Notes: generated by a model not told the origin, from the sequence alone. Shown: positions 8,818-17,766, counted from the first letter of the stretch. The stretch is DNA of 64,000 nucleotides from CAVTWH01 sp963850915 (GCA_963850915.1 CAWKND010000005.1:1116001-1180000); one strand, 5' to 3'. Translations and numbers: made by a program.

Positions 8818-9795
8818 GTGGCCATGCAGTTCTACGCTTCGCCTGAGCAGATGATGCGGGACCGCTCGGAGTTCGCCCGCAAGAACATCGCCCGGGGCCG
8901 GAACGTCGTCGTGCTCAGCTACGAGGGCGGGGTGCTGTTCGTCGCGGAGAACCTCTCGCCGACGCTGCACAAGGTCAGTGAGATCTACGACCGGATCGGC
9001 TTCGCGGCGGTGGGGCGCTACAACGAGTTCGAGAACCTGCGCGCGGCCGGGGTACGCCTGGCCGACATGCGCGGGTACTCCTACGACCGGCGGGACGTCA
9101 GCGGGCGGGTACTCGCCACGGCGTACGCGCAGACACTCGGCGCGATCTTCACCGAGCAGACCAAGCCGTACGAGGTGGAGATCTGTGTCGCCCAGGTAGG
9201 CGCGAGCCCCGACGAGGACGAGCTCTACCGGCTCACCTACGACGGCTCCGCCCAGGAGGAGACCTCGGTACTCGCCATGGGTGGCCAGGCCGACACGATC
9301 GCCACCCGGGTGAAGGCCGAGCACACCGCCGACCTGGCCCTGGGCACGGCACTGCGGCTGGCGGTGGACGCGCTGGCGAGTGTTGGTGAGGGTGCGCCGC
9401 GTACCCTCACCGCCAACCAGCTGGAGATCGCCATCCTGGACCGGCACAAGAGCGGGCGTAGCTTCCGGCGGATCACCGGCGCCGCGCTCACTGCGTTGCT
9501 GGCCGTACCGGAGGACGCGGCCGGCGGCACGGAGGACGTGGTACCGGCCGAGACCGAGGCGCCGGCCGACGCCACGGAAGCCAGCGACACGACGGAAGCC
9601 AGTGATGCCAAGGCATCCGGCGACACCGAGGCCAGCGGCACCGAGGCTGGGGACGCGCCCGCGGACGACGCGGCAGCGGAGGCCGGGGATGTGCTGGACG
9701 TCCTGGAGGACCTGGACGAAGAGGACGACGACCAGGAGCAGCCCCCGGCGAGCAGCGGCAGCGCCGATGCGGCGAGCGGCGGCCCAGCCACCTGA
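8818..9795 (+). CDS. prcA: 20S proteasome alpha subunit with long acidic tail
   Basis: Forms the outer rings and gate of the 20S proteasome. GTG 8818 lies 8 bases after AAAGGAGACC. The N-terminus MAMQFYASPEQMMRDRSEFARKN is the gating segment, and RGRNVVVLSYEGGVLFVAEN and YEVEICVAQVG belong to the core fold. The fold ends near residue 235. About 85 further residues are Ala/Asp/Glu/Ser/Thr-rich with repeated EAS/DT blocks (such as DATEASDTTEASDAKASG) and an acidic cluster, so at 325 residues it is clearly longer than the roughly 250 typical of PrcA. The tail is probably disordered and would project around the pore rim. Confidence 0.95.
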   Translation: MAMQFYASPEQMMRDRSEFARKNIARGRNVVVLSYEGGVLFVAENLSPTLHKVSEIYDRIGFAAVGRYNEFENLRAAGVRLADMRGYSYDRRDVSGRVLATAYAQTLGAIFTEQTKPYEVEICVAQVGASPDEDELYRLTYDGSAQEETSVLAMGGQADTIATRVKAEHTADLALGTALRLAVDALASVGEGAPRTLTANQLEIAILDRHKSGRSFRRITGAALTALLAVPEDAAGGTEDVVPAETEAPADATEASDTTEASDAKASGDTEASGTEAGDAPADDAAAEAGDVLDVLEDLDEEDDDQEQPPASSGSADAASGGPAT

Positions 9796-9859
9796 CCTGT
9801 CTGCCTACCTGAGCCGCCTGTGCCGCGGTACCTGAGCTGCGGGCCGCGAGGGACCAGGC

Positions 9860-10888
9860 TCAGGTACGGCGGGACAGCAGCGGGCGTACCAGGGCCCACC
9901 ACGCGCGGCTGACCAGGTTGAACACGCCGACTCCGGGTGGCGCGGCCACGTTGGTGGCGTCGAACGTGGCTGTGTAGAGCGGGGCGAGTTCGTGGTCGCT
10001 GCGGGTACGTTCGCGCTGCAACTGGGCCCGGCGGGCGCGTACCCACCGGCGGTTGCGCCATACCCAGGAGTACCCCCGAAGCTTTGCCTTGCCCCACCCA
10101 CCGGCCACCGCCGAGCCCAGCATCGCCACCTCGGCGACCGCGAGCATCGGCGTGACCAGCAGGAGTGAGCGCAGCTGGTACGAGGTCAGCAGCAGTACCA
10201 GCCGGTTGCGCTCCAACAGGTAGGACTTGGTGTCGTTGCGGGAGAACTCGTAGTGGTGCACCACCACCGCGTCGGGTACGTACTCCACGCTGCGCCCGCG
10301 CTGCCACAGCCGCAGCGACAGCTCGCTGTCCTCGTGGTAGGCGAAGTACTCCTGCGGGAAGCCGCCCAGCTCCTGCCAGGTGGCCGCGGTGACCACGAAG
10401 CAGCAGCCGCTGCCGCAGGTGATGCTCCGCCGGGACGCGAAGTCGGTGGCCGGCTGGTAGCAGCCGCCGGCCCAGGAGACGCCGAAGTAGGTCAGCGGGT
10501 TGCCGGCGGTGTTGATGATCTCCGGGTCGCTGGCCAGCCGGATCGAGCCCATCGCCAGGCCGACGCCCGGCTCGGCGGCGACCGCCACCATCTTGGCCAG
10601 CGCGTCCGGCGCCACGATCGCGTCCGAGTTGACGAAGGCCAGGTGTTCGCCGGTGGCCTGGGCGGCGCCGAGGTTGCAGCCGCCGGTGTAGCCGAGGTTC
10701 TCCGCCGGGGTCAGCACCGCGACGCCGGGGAGGCCCTTGATGGCGGCGACCGCGTCGGTGGTACAGCCGTTGTCCACCACGATCACGTCGACCGTGACGC
10801 CGGTCGAGGCGAGCACGGCGCGGACGGCGGGCTCGAGCCAGGGCTCGGCGCCGTAGGCGAGGACCACCGCGGTGACGCTGGGGCTCAT
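9860..10888 (-). CDS. Family 2 glycosyltransferase (rhamnosyltransferase-like)
   Basis: A cytoplasmic GT-A glycosyltransferase of 342 residues. Motifs: SVTAVVLAYGAEPWLEPAVR at the N-terminus, VIVVDNGCTTD, NLGYTGGCNLGAAQ, the metal-binding region FVNSDAIV (here N-S-D rather than D-x-D) and HEDSELSLRLW, typical of the WbbL-type rhamnosyltransferase clade. Hydrophobic segments near the C-terminus may anchor it. The ATG at 10888 overlaps the preceding stop (ATGA), placing it last in the leftward envelope operon. The dTDP-rhamnose genes nearby suggest the sugar donor; the acceptor is unknown. Confidence 0.85.
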   Translation of the reverse strand: MSPSVTAVVLAYGAEPWLEPAVRAVLASTGVTVDVIVVDNGCTTDAVAAIKGLPGVAVLTPAENLGYTGGCNLGAAQATGEHLAFVNSDAIVAPDALAKMVAVAAEPGVGLAMGSIRLASDPEIINTAGNPLTYFGVSWAGGCYQPATDFASRRSITCGSGCCFVVTAATWQELGGFPQEYFAYHEDSELSLRLWQRGRSVEYVPDAVVVHHYEFSRNDTKSYLLERNRLVLLLTSYQLRSLLLVTPMLAVAEVAMLGSAVAGGWGKAKLRGYSWVWRNRRWVRARRAQLQRERTRSDHELAPLYTATFDATNVAAPPGVGVFNLVSRAWWALVRPLLSRRT

Positions 10889-12258
10889 GGCAGCTGCCCC
10901 ACGGGTACCAGGGGTGCCAGCGCCGCCGCGTCTTCGGTCACCGGTGCGGCCGGTCGCGACTGGTGTCGGCTCCACAGCAGCATGCCCAGCAGAACGAGGG
11001 CGACCACCGCGCTGCCCACCGCGTACGCGGCGCCGACCCGCAGTGACACGTCACCGGGGAGCAGCGTCACACCGATCAGCGCGGCGGTACCCACCACCCA
11101 GCCGATCGTCTGCCGCTCGTGTCGACCGAGCGCGAGTACCCCCTGGCCGAGTACCAGCGCCAGCAGGTACGCCGTCGTACCGGCCACGAGCAGCGCGAAG
11201 TCCCAGTCGCCGAGTACCCGCGGCGCCCCGAAGAGCGTCTGGATCGCCCACGACCCGAGGAAGATCGCCGGCAGCCCGATGAGCGCACACGGCAGCAGGA
11301 CCAGCCCGCAGGCGCGGATCAGCAGGTGCCGGAACTCGGCCCGCTGCCCGGACGCGACCAGGGTCGCCAGGCCCGGCAGCAGCGCCGCCTGCAGCGAGGC
11401 GAAGACGAACACCGGGATCCGGACCAGGATCAGTGCGGAGGTCAGCGCGCCGACCAGCGCCTTGTCACCCGGATCGAGCAGCTTCACATCGATCACGCCG
11501 ACGTTGACAACCAGCTGGGCGAGCAGCGTGGAGACCATCAGCGGGACGACCCTGCGGCCGAGCGTCCGCCACGCGAGCCGGCTGCCGTGGCTGAGCAGCC
11601 GGGCGACCAGCGGGCTGGTGGCCAGGACCGACGCGATCGGGGCCACGGTGAGGATCAGGCCGTACGCGGCCGCCGAGTGCACCCCGGCCGCGCCCAGGGT
11701 GAGCGCCAGCACGATCCGCAGCCCGCCGTCGATGCCCAGCTGCGCGCCGTACCCGCCGAACCGGCCGGTACCGGAGAGCAGGCCCCGGGTCGGGTGTGCC
11801 AGGGCCAGCCCGGCGAGGCCGCCGAAGAGTACCCACAGCTGCTGCCGGTCGCCGTCGAAGAGCGTGCCGGCCAGCGGCCCGGCCAGCGCGAGCAGCACGG
11901 CGCCGCAGAGCGCGAGCAGCCCGAGGGCCAGGCTCGCGCCGCGCCAGTAGACCGGGGCGTAGCCGTCGCCGGCCACCCGGCGGGCCGCGACCAGCCGGGC
12001 GAGTTCCTGCTCGATCGGCATGAACAGGCCTACGCCGATGGAGAAGACGATGACCCAGACGAGCGCCAGGTTGGAGTAGCCGGCGGTGGACAGCGCGTGG
12101 CCGGCCACCGCGAGGTGGATGTAGGACGCGATACCCAGGACGGCCAGGCCGGCACCGACCGCGACGGTACCGACCGGGAGCAGCGCGGTGAGGCGGCGTA
12201 CGAGTGTGGGTCGGGTTGACTCACTCACTGGCGGCCCACTCATTGGCGGCCCGCTCAC
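10885..12258 (-). CDS. Polysaccharide flippase-like membrane protein
   Basis: A multi-pass membrane protein of about 457 residues with some 12-14 hydrophobic segments, resembling MATE/Wzx-type lipid-linked oligosaccharide flippases. Visible features are IVFSIGVGLFMPIEQELARLV early on and regularly spaced helices to the end. The start is taken at GTG 12258 because it overlaps the upstream stop as GTGA; an ATG at 12243 is the alternative, and neither has a clear ribosome binding site. In context it would export a lipid-linked glycan assembled by the two adjacent glycosyltransferases. No family-specific catalytic motif exists to confirm the call. Confidence 0.7.
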   Translation of the reverse strand: MSGPPMSGPPVSESTRPTLVRRLTALLPVGTVAVGAGLAVLGIASYIHLAVAGHALSTAGYSNLALVWVIVFSIGVGLFMPIEQELARLVAARRVAGDGYAPVYWRGASLALGLLALCGAVLLALAGPLAGTLFDGDRQQLWVLFGGLAGLALAHPTRGLLSGTGRFGGYGAQLGIDGGLRIVLALTLGAAGVHSAAAYGLILTVAPIASVLATSPLVARLLSHGSRLAWRTLGRRVVPLMVSTLLAQLVVNVGVIDVKLLDPGDKALVGALTSALILVRIPVFVFASLQAALLPGLATLVASGQRAEFRHLLIRACGLVLLPCALIGLPAIFLGSWAIQTLFGAPRVLGDWDFALLVAGTTAYLLALVLGQGVLALGRHERQTIGWVVGTAALIGVTLLPGDVSLRVGAAYAVGSAVVALVLLGMLLWSRHQSRPAAPVTEDAAALAPLVPVGQLP

Positions 12259-12956
12259 TGACGTACTAACGACAGCAGCAGGATGAGGAAGGCGCGCCCC
12301 AGGTACACGGTGGATTTGATCGGCGAGTGGCTGGGTACCCCGGCCTGCCGGGGACGCATGGTGACCGGCACCTGGCGTACCACGTGCCCGGTGTGCAGTG
12401 CGTGCACCAGCACCTCGATCGTGTCGCCGAGGTACTCCACCGGGTAGAACCGGGAGAACAGCGCCACCGTGCGCTTGTTCGCGGCCCGGAAGCCCGACGT
12501 CGTGTCGGTCAGTTTGGTCTTGGCCAGCCGGGACAGCACCGCGCTGAGCATCCGCATGGCCCACTTGCGCGGGCCGCGTACCTGGTAGTCGCCCTCGCCC
12601 GCGAACCGCGCCCCGATCACCAGGTCGGCCCCGTCGAGCGCGTCCACCAGCTTCGGCACGTACCGCGGGTCGTGCTGGCCGTCCGCGTCGAACTGGATGA
12701 CCACGTCGTAGTCGTGCTCCCGGCCGTAGCGGTAGCCCAGGCGCATGGCCCCGCCGACGCCGAGGTTGTACGGCAGCCGGGCGACGGTGGCGCCGGCCGC
12801 GGCGGCGATGGCCGCGGTGTCGTCGGCCGAACCGTCGTCCACCACGAGGATGTCGACCTCGGGCAGTTCGCCACGCAGTTCGGTGATCACTTCCCCGATC
12901 GCGGCCGACTCGTTCCAGGCCGGGATGACCATCAGTACGCGCTTACCGTTGATCAT
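12255..12956 (-). CDS. Family 2 glycosyltransferase, dolichyl-phosphate-mannose-synthase type
   Basis: A compact 233-residue GT-A enzyme. Motifs in order: VLMVIPAWNESAAIGEVI, ILVVDDGSADDT, RLPYNLGVGGAMRLGY, the metal-binding FDADGQHD, and DTTSGFRAANK. These match the DPM1/GtrB-like group that transfers sugar from a nucleotide to a polyprenyl phosphate. A hydrophobic stretch FLILLLSLV ends the protein. It overlaps the DUF2304 gene upstream by 14 bases; a glycosyltransferase of this type paired with DUF2304 is a common actinobacterial combination (family knowledge). Confidence 0.85.
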   Translation of the reverse strand: MINGKRVLMVIPAWNESAAIGEVITELRGELPEVDILVVDDGSADDTAAIAAAAGATVARLPYNLGVGGAMRLGYRYGREHDYDVVIQFDADGQHDPRYVPKLVDALDGADLVIGARFAGEGDYQVRGPRKWAMRMLSAVLSRLAKTKLTDTTSGFRAANKRTVALFSRFYPVEYLGDTIEVLVHALHTGHVVRQVPVTMRPRQAGVPSHSPIKSTVYLGRAFLILLLSLVRQ

Positions 12957-13428
12957 CGGCAGTCCTCTGTCGTACCGGCTCAGCTGCGGCGGTGGCGGCG
13001 GGCGCGGGCCGGGTGGCTGCGCTGCTCAGGCCGGCGCCGGCCGGGTCCGGCAGCGCCGGGTTGAGCGGATCGGTCTCGCCGGTGGCCCGCTGCAGGGCCG
13101 AATTGACCTGGGTACGCAGCAGCGCCAGCTCCTCCGACAGCGCCCGGGTCTCCTCCTCCATCCGGCTGGACTCCCAGCTCAGGTGCAGGCAGACCAGCAG
13201 CAGGAAGACGATGCCGAGGAACAGTACGAGGCTGACGCCGTTGGCTACGCCGACCGCGTGGGTGATGTTGTCCAGCAGCCGCGGGAAGAAGCCGAGGACG
13301 GCCACCACGACGCCGACGCCCAGCCACAGCAGCGCGTACTTCTCGCGTAGCTGTCGCCGGCGCACCAGCTCGAAGATGAACACCAGCACCAGCACGGCGG
13401 TGATGCCGGTGAGTACGGTGAGTTTCAC
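12943..13428 (-). CDS. DUF2304 family membrane protein
   Basis: A 161-residue protein with three N-terminal hydrophobic segments (about residues 3-20, 31-48 and 66-83) followed by a short coiled coil (SRMEEETRALSEELALLR) and an Ala/Pro-rich tail. EKYALLWLGVGVVV is typical of DUF2304. The ATG at 13428 overlaps the rmlD stop (ATGA), and its own end overlaps the next glycosyltransferase. It may be a small membrane partner of that glycosyltransferase; this is inference from gene pairing. Confidence 0.82.
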   Translation of the reverse strand: MKLTVLTGITAVLVLVFIFELVRRRQLREKYALLWLGVGVVVAVLGFFPRLLDNITHAVGVANGVSLVLFLGIVFLLLVCLHLSWESSRMEEETRALSEELALLRTQVNSALQRATGETDPLNPALPDPAGAGLSSAATRPAPAATAAAEPVRQRTADDQR

Positions 13429-14330
13429 GGGGAAGTCGCTCCGGGGGGTACCGGTGGTGGGCCGGGGGGGACCGGCCGCGCGGACAGTGCTTCAGCCAGC
13501 ATGCCACGCCAATCGGGCAGTGCGGGGACCGCGGTGCGGCGCCAGCCGGCGTGACCGAGCACGCTGTACGCCGGGCGTCGCGCCGGGCGGACGAACTCGG
13601 CGCTGCTGGTACGGGTGACCCGCGCCGGGTCCAGGCCCGACTCGGTGAACACCGCCCGGGCCAGGTCGTACCAGCTGGCCCGGCCCTCTGCGGTGCCGTG
13701 GTAGATGCCGGCCGGCGCCTGCCCGGCGTACGCCGCCCGACCCAACTCCACCAGCTGCCCGGCGAGCGCACCGGCCCAGGTCGGCTGGCCGTACTGGTCG
13801 TCCACCACGGAGAGGGTGTCCCGCTGCCCGGCAAGGCGCAGCATGGTGGTCACGAAGTTGGTCGAGTGGGTGGCGTAGAGCCACGCGGTCCGCACCACGT
13901 ACCCGTTGCCCGGCAACACTTCCAGCACAGCCTGTTCGCCGGCGAGCTTGGACCGGCCGTACGCGTTGATCGGATCGGTCGGCGCGTCCTCCGGGTACGG
14001 GGTGTCCGCGTCCCCGGCGAAGACGTAGTCGGTGGACGGGTGCAGTAGCCGGGCGCCACTGGCCGCGCAGGCCTGCGCGAGCAGCCGGACGCCGTACCCG
14101 TTGATCAGGGTCGCGCCGGCCTCGTCCTGCTCCGCGCCGTCGACGTCGGTCCAGGCGGCCGTGTTCACCACGATGTCGTGGCCCGGCACGACCGTGGCGA
14201 CGGCGAGTGGATCGGTGATGTCGAGAATGTCACGAGTGGCGACGGTCACCTCGACCTCGCCGGCCCGCTCCAGGGCAGCGCACACCTCCCGGCCGAGCAT
14301 CCCGCCCGCACCGGTGACCAGCCAGCGCAC
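13425..14330 (-). CDS. rmlD: dTDP-4-dehydrorhamnose reductase
   Basis: Last enzyme of dTDP-L-rhamnose synthesis, an NAD(P)H-dependent reductase of the SDR fold. Visible are the nucleotide-binding GAGGMLG near the N-terminus, NTAAWTDVDGAE, HPSTDYVFAGD and the catalytic YGRSK (Y-x3-K). The 301-residue length is normal. The start is one base past the rmlB stop, so the genes are tightly linked. The C-terminus has a short Pro-rich extension. Confidence 0.94.
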   Translation of the reverse strand: MRWLVTGAGGMLGREVCAALERAGEVEVTVATRDILDITDPLAVATVVPGHDIVVNTAAWTDVDGAEQDEAGATLINGYGVRLLAQACAASGARLLHPSTDYVFAGDADTPYPEDAPTDPINAYGRSKLAGEQAVLEVLPGNGYVVRTAWLYATHSTNFVTTMLRLAGQRDTLSVVDDQYGQPTWAGALAGQLVELGRAAYAGQAPAGIYHGTAEGRASWYDLARAVFTESGLDPARVTRTSSAEFVRPARRPAYSVLGHAGWRRTAVPALPDWRGMLAEALSARPVPPGPPPVPPGATSP

Positions 14331-14331
14331 C

Positions 14332-15367
14332 TCAGGCCGTACCGGACTCGCCGGCCACAGGCGCCGCGGGGGTGGCCGGGCTACCCAGGGCGGCCCGTGC
14401 CTTGAGCGGCTCCCACCAGGCCCGGTTCTCCCGGTACCAGGCGACCGTGCCGGCCAGCCCGGCGTCCAGCCCGACCTCCGGGGCGTACCCGAGTTCCCGG
14501 CTGATCTTGTCGATGGACAGCGAGTACCGGCGGTCGTGCCCCTTGCGGTCGGTCACGTACCGGACGCTGTCCCAGTCGGCGCCACACGCGTCGAGCAGCC
14601 GCTGTACCAGCTCCCGGTTGTCCAGCTCGGTACCGCCACCGATGTGGTAGACCTCGCCGGACGCGCCCCTTCACCAGGGCCAGCGCGATCCCCCGGCAGT
14701 GGTCGTTGACGTGCAGCCAGTCGCGGATGTTGCCGCCGTCGCCGTAGAGCGGGATCTGCTCGCCGTCCAGCAGGTTGGTGACGAACAGCGGGATGGCCTT
14801 CTCCGGGAACTGGTAATGGCCGTAGTTGTTGGAGCAGCGGGTGACCACCACGTCCAGCCCGTGCGTGCGGTGGTAGGCCAGGGCCAGCAGGTCGGAGCCG
14901 GCCTTGCTCGCCGAGTACGGCGAGTTCGGGGCCAGTGGCCACTCCTCGGTCCACGAGCCCTGCTCGATCGAGCCGTACACCTCGTCCGTGGAGACGTGCA
15001 GGAACCGGCCGGTACGGTGGCGTAGCGCGGCGTCCAGCATGGTCTGCGTACCCAGCACGTTGGTGATCACGAACTGGGCCGCGCCCTCGATCGACCGGTC
15101 GACGTGCGACTCGGCCGCGAAGTGCACGATCGCGTCCTGCCCGGCGACCAGCGAGTCGACCAGTTCGGCGTCGAGGATGTCGCCGTGCACGAAGCGCAGC
15201 GCCGGGTTGGCGGACACCGGGTCGAGGTTGGCCCGGTTGCCCGAGTAGGTCAGCTTGTCCAGCACGGTGACCTGCGCACCCACCAGGTCGGGGTAGCCCC
15301 CGCCGAGTACTGCGCGGACGAACTGCGATCCGATGAATCCGGCGCCGCCGGTGACGAGAAGCTTCAC
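14332..15367 (-). pseudogene. rmlB: dTDP-glucose 4,6-dehydratase, frameshifted
   Basis: Second step of dTDP-rhamnose synthesis, an extended SDR enzyme. The N-terminal part is fully conserved: VTGGAGFIGSQFVR, HFAAESHVDRSIEG, STDEVYGS, the catalytic YSASK and TRCSNNYGHYQFPEK. The frame breaks at about 14664-14672 in a run of C (G on the coding strand): the text reads LVKGRVRRGLPHRW where GASGEVYHIGGGTELDN is expected one base away. The rest of the protein (RKGHDRRYSLSIDKI) continues in that second frame to 14332. One extra base explains everything, so the gene is probably intact in the organism. GTG 15367 has a TAGGTT element 6 bases upstream. Confidence 0.9.
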
Positions 15368-15373
15368 GGGGAG

Positions 15374-15379
15374 AACCTA
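15374..15379 (-). promoter_or_regulatory. Leaderless -10 element of rmlB (TAGGTT)
   Basis: On the minus strand TAGGTT ends 6 bases (CTCCCC) before GTG 15367, with no purine-rich ribosome binding site. Confidence 0.5.
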
Positions 15380-15412
15380 CCCAATCCCGATCGAGAGCCG
15401 CCGGATCGGTAC

Positions 15413-16051
15413 TCAGGTGGTGCGGCGCAGCACCCAGAGGGCGTTGTTGCGGCGGGGTGGGACGCGCGCCAGCAGCGTTGTGGCGAACCCCGGCAGGCCG
15501 GTACCGAGCAGCGACTCCAGCTCCGCCCGGGAGCGGAACCGGACACCCCGGTCGCCCGATACGTACCGGTCGGCGGTGTACGCCAGCAGGTGCGGTACCC
15601 CCCGCCCGCGCTCCCACTCCTTGACCACGACGGCCCCACCCGCCCCGGCCAGCACGCCCGCGTCGCGCAGCAGCTCGACCTGCTCCGCCGCCGGTACGTG
15701 GTGCAGCACGTCGACGATCACCACCAGGTCGTACCGCTCGTCCGGGTGGGCCGCGAGGTACTCGCCGGTGCGCAGCGTGCGGAAGCTGACCCGGTCGGGA
15801 TCGCCCCGGTAGAGCCGGCCGGGGCTGGCGCACACGTCGATGCCCACGTACTCGGCGTCCGGGAAGGCCAGCACCAGCCGCTGTGCCAGGGTGCCGTCAC
15901 CACAGCCGATCTCCAGGATCCGCTTGGCCGGTCCCAGGCTGGCCAGCACGCCGGCCAGGTCGTCCAGGTTGATGAAGCGGCCCCGGTAGAGGTCGACGGC
16001 GGGGATCTCGTAGCGCCCCAGCCGGCGCCGCACCGCACTGCCGATACCCAT
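15413..16051 (-). CDS. Class I SAM-dependent methyltransferase
   Basis: A 212-residue methyltransferase with a classic SAM site: RILEIGCGDGTLAQRL (motif I), YVGIDVCAS (acidic motif II) and DLVVIVDVLHHVPAAEQ (motif post-I/IV). The substrate cannot be told from sequence; its place between rmlB and rmlA suggests a sugar or lipid-linked glycan, but it may be unrelated. The ATG at 16051 has GGAGGGACGAAGC just upstream, one of the few clear ribosome binding sites in this locus. It reads toward rmlB and is divergent from rmlA. Confidence 0.85.
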   Translation of the reverse strand: MGIGSAVRRRLGRYEIPAVDLYRGRFINLDDLAGVLASLGPAKRILEIGCGDGTLAQRLVLAFPDAEYVGIDVCASPGRLYRGDPDRVSFRTLRTGEYLAAHPDERYDLVVIVDVLHHVPAAEQVELLRDAGVLAGAGGAVVVKEWERGRGVPHLLAYTADRYVSGDRGVRFRSRAELESLLGTGLPGFATTLLARVPPRRNNALWVLRRTT

Positions 16052-16187
16052 GCTTCGTCCCTCCGTGGGCGTTGTCCGGGGCTGCCCGCTCACACAGCCA
16101 CCAACAGGGCTAACGGCCGGTCCCCACAGAAGGTGGCTGGCAAGGGGTCGACACGCCCGCGGCCGGCGGTGGTGCGGCCGGAACCGA

Positions 16188-16193
16188 TAGGCT
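16188..16193 (+). promoter_or_regulatory. Leaderless -10 element of rmlA (TAGGCT)
   Basis: TAGGCT ends 8 bases before ATG 16202 and no Shine-Dalgarno sequence intervenes. Confidence 0.5.
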
Positions 16194-16201
16194 CGCCCAC
16201 C

Positions 16202-17077
16202 ATGCGCGGCATCCTGCTCGCCGGCGGTACCGGCTCGCGGCTCTGGCCGATCACCCAGGCTGTGTCCAAGCAGCTCATGCCGGTCTTCGACAAGCCGATG
16301 ATCTACTACCCGCTGACCACCCTGATGATGTCGGGGATCCGCGAGGTACTCATCGTGACCACCCCCGACGACCAGCCGCAGTTCCGCCGGCTGCTGGGCG
16401 ACGGCTCCCGGCTCGGGCTGCGCATCGAGTACGCCGCCCAGCCCCGACCGGAGGGCATCGCCCAGGCCTTCCTGATCGGCGCCGAGTTCATCGCCGGCGA
16501 GCCGGTCGCGCTGATCCTGGGGGACAACATCTTCCACGGCGTCGGCCTGGGCCGGCAACTGGCCACCGGCGACCCGGACAGCGGGCCGATGGTGGGCGGC
16601 CGGATCTTCGCGTACCCGGTGGCCAACCCGGAGGAGTACGGGGTGGTCGAGTTCGACGAGACGGGTCGGGTGCTGTCCATCGAGGAGAAGCCGGCCAAGC
16701 CCAAATCCCGTTACGTGGTACCCGGCCTCTACTTCTACGACTCCCGGGTGGTGCAGATCGCCCGCGAGCTGCGCCCCAGCGCCCGTGGCGAGCTGGAGAT
16801 CACCACCGTGAACGAGGCGTACCGGGCGGCCGGCGAGCTGCGGGTGACCGTACTCGACCGGGGTACCGCCTGGCTGGACACCGGGACGTTCAGTTCGCTG
16901 GTACAGGCGGCCGAGTTCGTCCGGGTGATCGAGGAGCGGCAGGGCATGAAGATCGGCTGTGTCGAGGAGGCCGCCTGGCGGGCCGGGTTCATCGACGACG
17001 ACGCGCTGCTGGCGCTCGCCGGTCCACTGGAGAAGAGCGGCTACGGCGGGTACCTGCGCCAACTCCTGGAGTACTGA
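16202..17077 (+). CDS. rmlA: Glucose-1-phosphate thymidylyltransferase
   Basis: First step of dTDP-L-rhamnose synthesis: glucose-1-phosphate plus dTTP gives dTDP-glucose. It has 291 residues, the standard length. The nucleotidyltransferase signature GILLAGGTGSRLWPITQAVS opens the protein, followed by KQLMPVFDKPMIYYPL, ALILGDNIFHG and the metal/nucleotide region VVEFDETGRVLSIEEKP. RGTAWLDTGTFSSLVQAAEF is also family-typical. It runs in the same direction as rmlC, 47 bases downstream, while rmlB and rmlD run the other way. Confidence 0.96.
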   Translation: MRGILLAGGTGSRLWPITQAVSKQLMPVFDKPMIYYPLTTLMMSGIREVLIVTTPDDQPQFRRLLGDGSRLGLRIEYAAQPRPEGIAQAFLIGAEFIAGEPVALILGDNIFHGVGLGRQLATGDPDSGPMVGGRIFAYPVANPEEYGVVEFDETGRVLSIEEKPAKPKSRYVVPGLYFYDSRVVQIARELRPSARGELEITTVNEAYRAAGELRVTVLDRGTAWLDTGTFSSLVQAAEFVRVIEERQGMKIGCVEEAAWRAGFIDDDALLALAGPLEKSGYGGYLRQLLEY

Positions 17078-17112
17078 CCGGCGCCCGAGCCGGGCTGGGC
17101 GAATCCGGCCGG

Positions 17113-17118
17113 TACGAT
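17113..17118 (+). promoter_or_regulatory. Leaderless -10 element of rmlC (TACGAT)
   Basis: TACGAT ends 6 bases before ATG 17125, suggesting that rmlC has its own start in addition to any read-through from rmlA. Confidence 0.5.
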
Positions 17119-17124
17119 CATCCG

Positions 17125-17745
17125 ATGAAGTTCCGGCCGCTGTCCGTTTCCGGCGCTTACGAGATCTCCCCGGTACTGCGGGGCGACCCGCGCGGGCTGT
17201 TCCTGGAGCTGTACAAGGCGGAGACGTTCGCCGAGGAGGTCGGCCACCCGCTGCACCTGGCGCAGACCAACATCTCGGTCTCCGGTGCGGGCGTGGTGCG
17301 CGGCATCCACTTCGCCGACGTACCGCCCGGCCAGGCCAAGTACGTCACCTGCGTACGCGGCGCCGTGGTCGACGTGGTGGTGGACATCCGGGTCGGCTCG
17401 CCCACGTACGGGCAGTGGGACGCGGTACGCCTGGACGACGAGGACCGCCGGGCGATGTACCTCGCCGAGGGTCTCGGGCACGGATTCTGCGCTCTCACCG
17501 ACGACGCGACCCTGGTGTACGCCTGCTCCGCCGGGTACAACCCAGGTGCTGAGCACGCGGTACACCCGCTCGATCCGGCGCTGGGCATCGACTGGGGAAT
17601 GCCTGCGCCGACGCTCTCCGGCCGCGACGGAGCGGCGCCCACGCTGGCCGAGATGCGCGCCGCCGGAAAGCTCCCCGACTACGCAGCGTGTGTCGCCTTC
17701 ACCGAATCGTTGCGGATGCCGCAGAACAACACGCCCAGGCTCTGA
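17125..17745 (+). CDS. rmlC: dTDP-4-dehydrorhamnose 3,5-epimerase
   Basis: Third step of dTDP-L-rhamnose synthesis, a cupin epimerase. Conserved parts are DPRGLFLELYKAETF, the catalytic-His region VVRGIHFADVPPGQAKYV, and VDIRVGSPTYGQWDAV, LGHGFCALTDDA and VYACSAGYNPGAEHAVHPLDP with active-site Tyr and His. At 206 residues it is slightly longer than the usual 180-200 because of the C-terminus. The frame is intact. It is followed 33 bases later by pafA, the next proteasome gene. Confidence 0.95.
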   Translation: MKFRPLSVSGAYEISPVLRGDPRGLFLELYKAETFAEEVGHPLHLAQTNISVSGAGVVRGIHFADVPPGQAKYVTCVRGAVVDVVVDIRVGSPTYGQWDAVRLDDEDRRAMYLAEGLGHGFCALTDDATLVYACSAGYNPGAEHAVHPLDPALGIDWGMPAPTLSGRDGAAPTLAEMRAAGKLPDYAACVAFTESLRMPQNNTPRL

Positions 17746-17766
17746 CCAACAGGCGATCAAGCCGGC

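Noticed and set aside
9796..9859. A terminator between prcA and the convergent glycosyltransferase
   Set aside because: CTGAGCC...GGCTCAG are complementary but about 33 bases apart and lack a T-rich tail; too weak to call.
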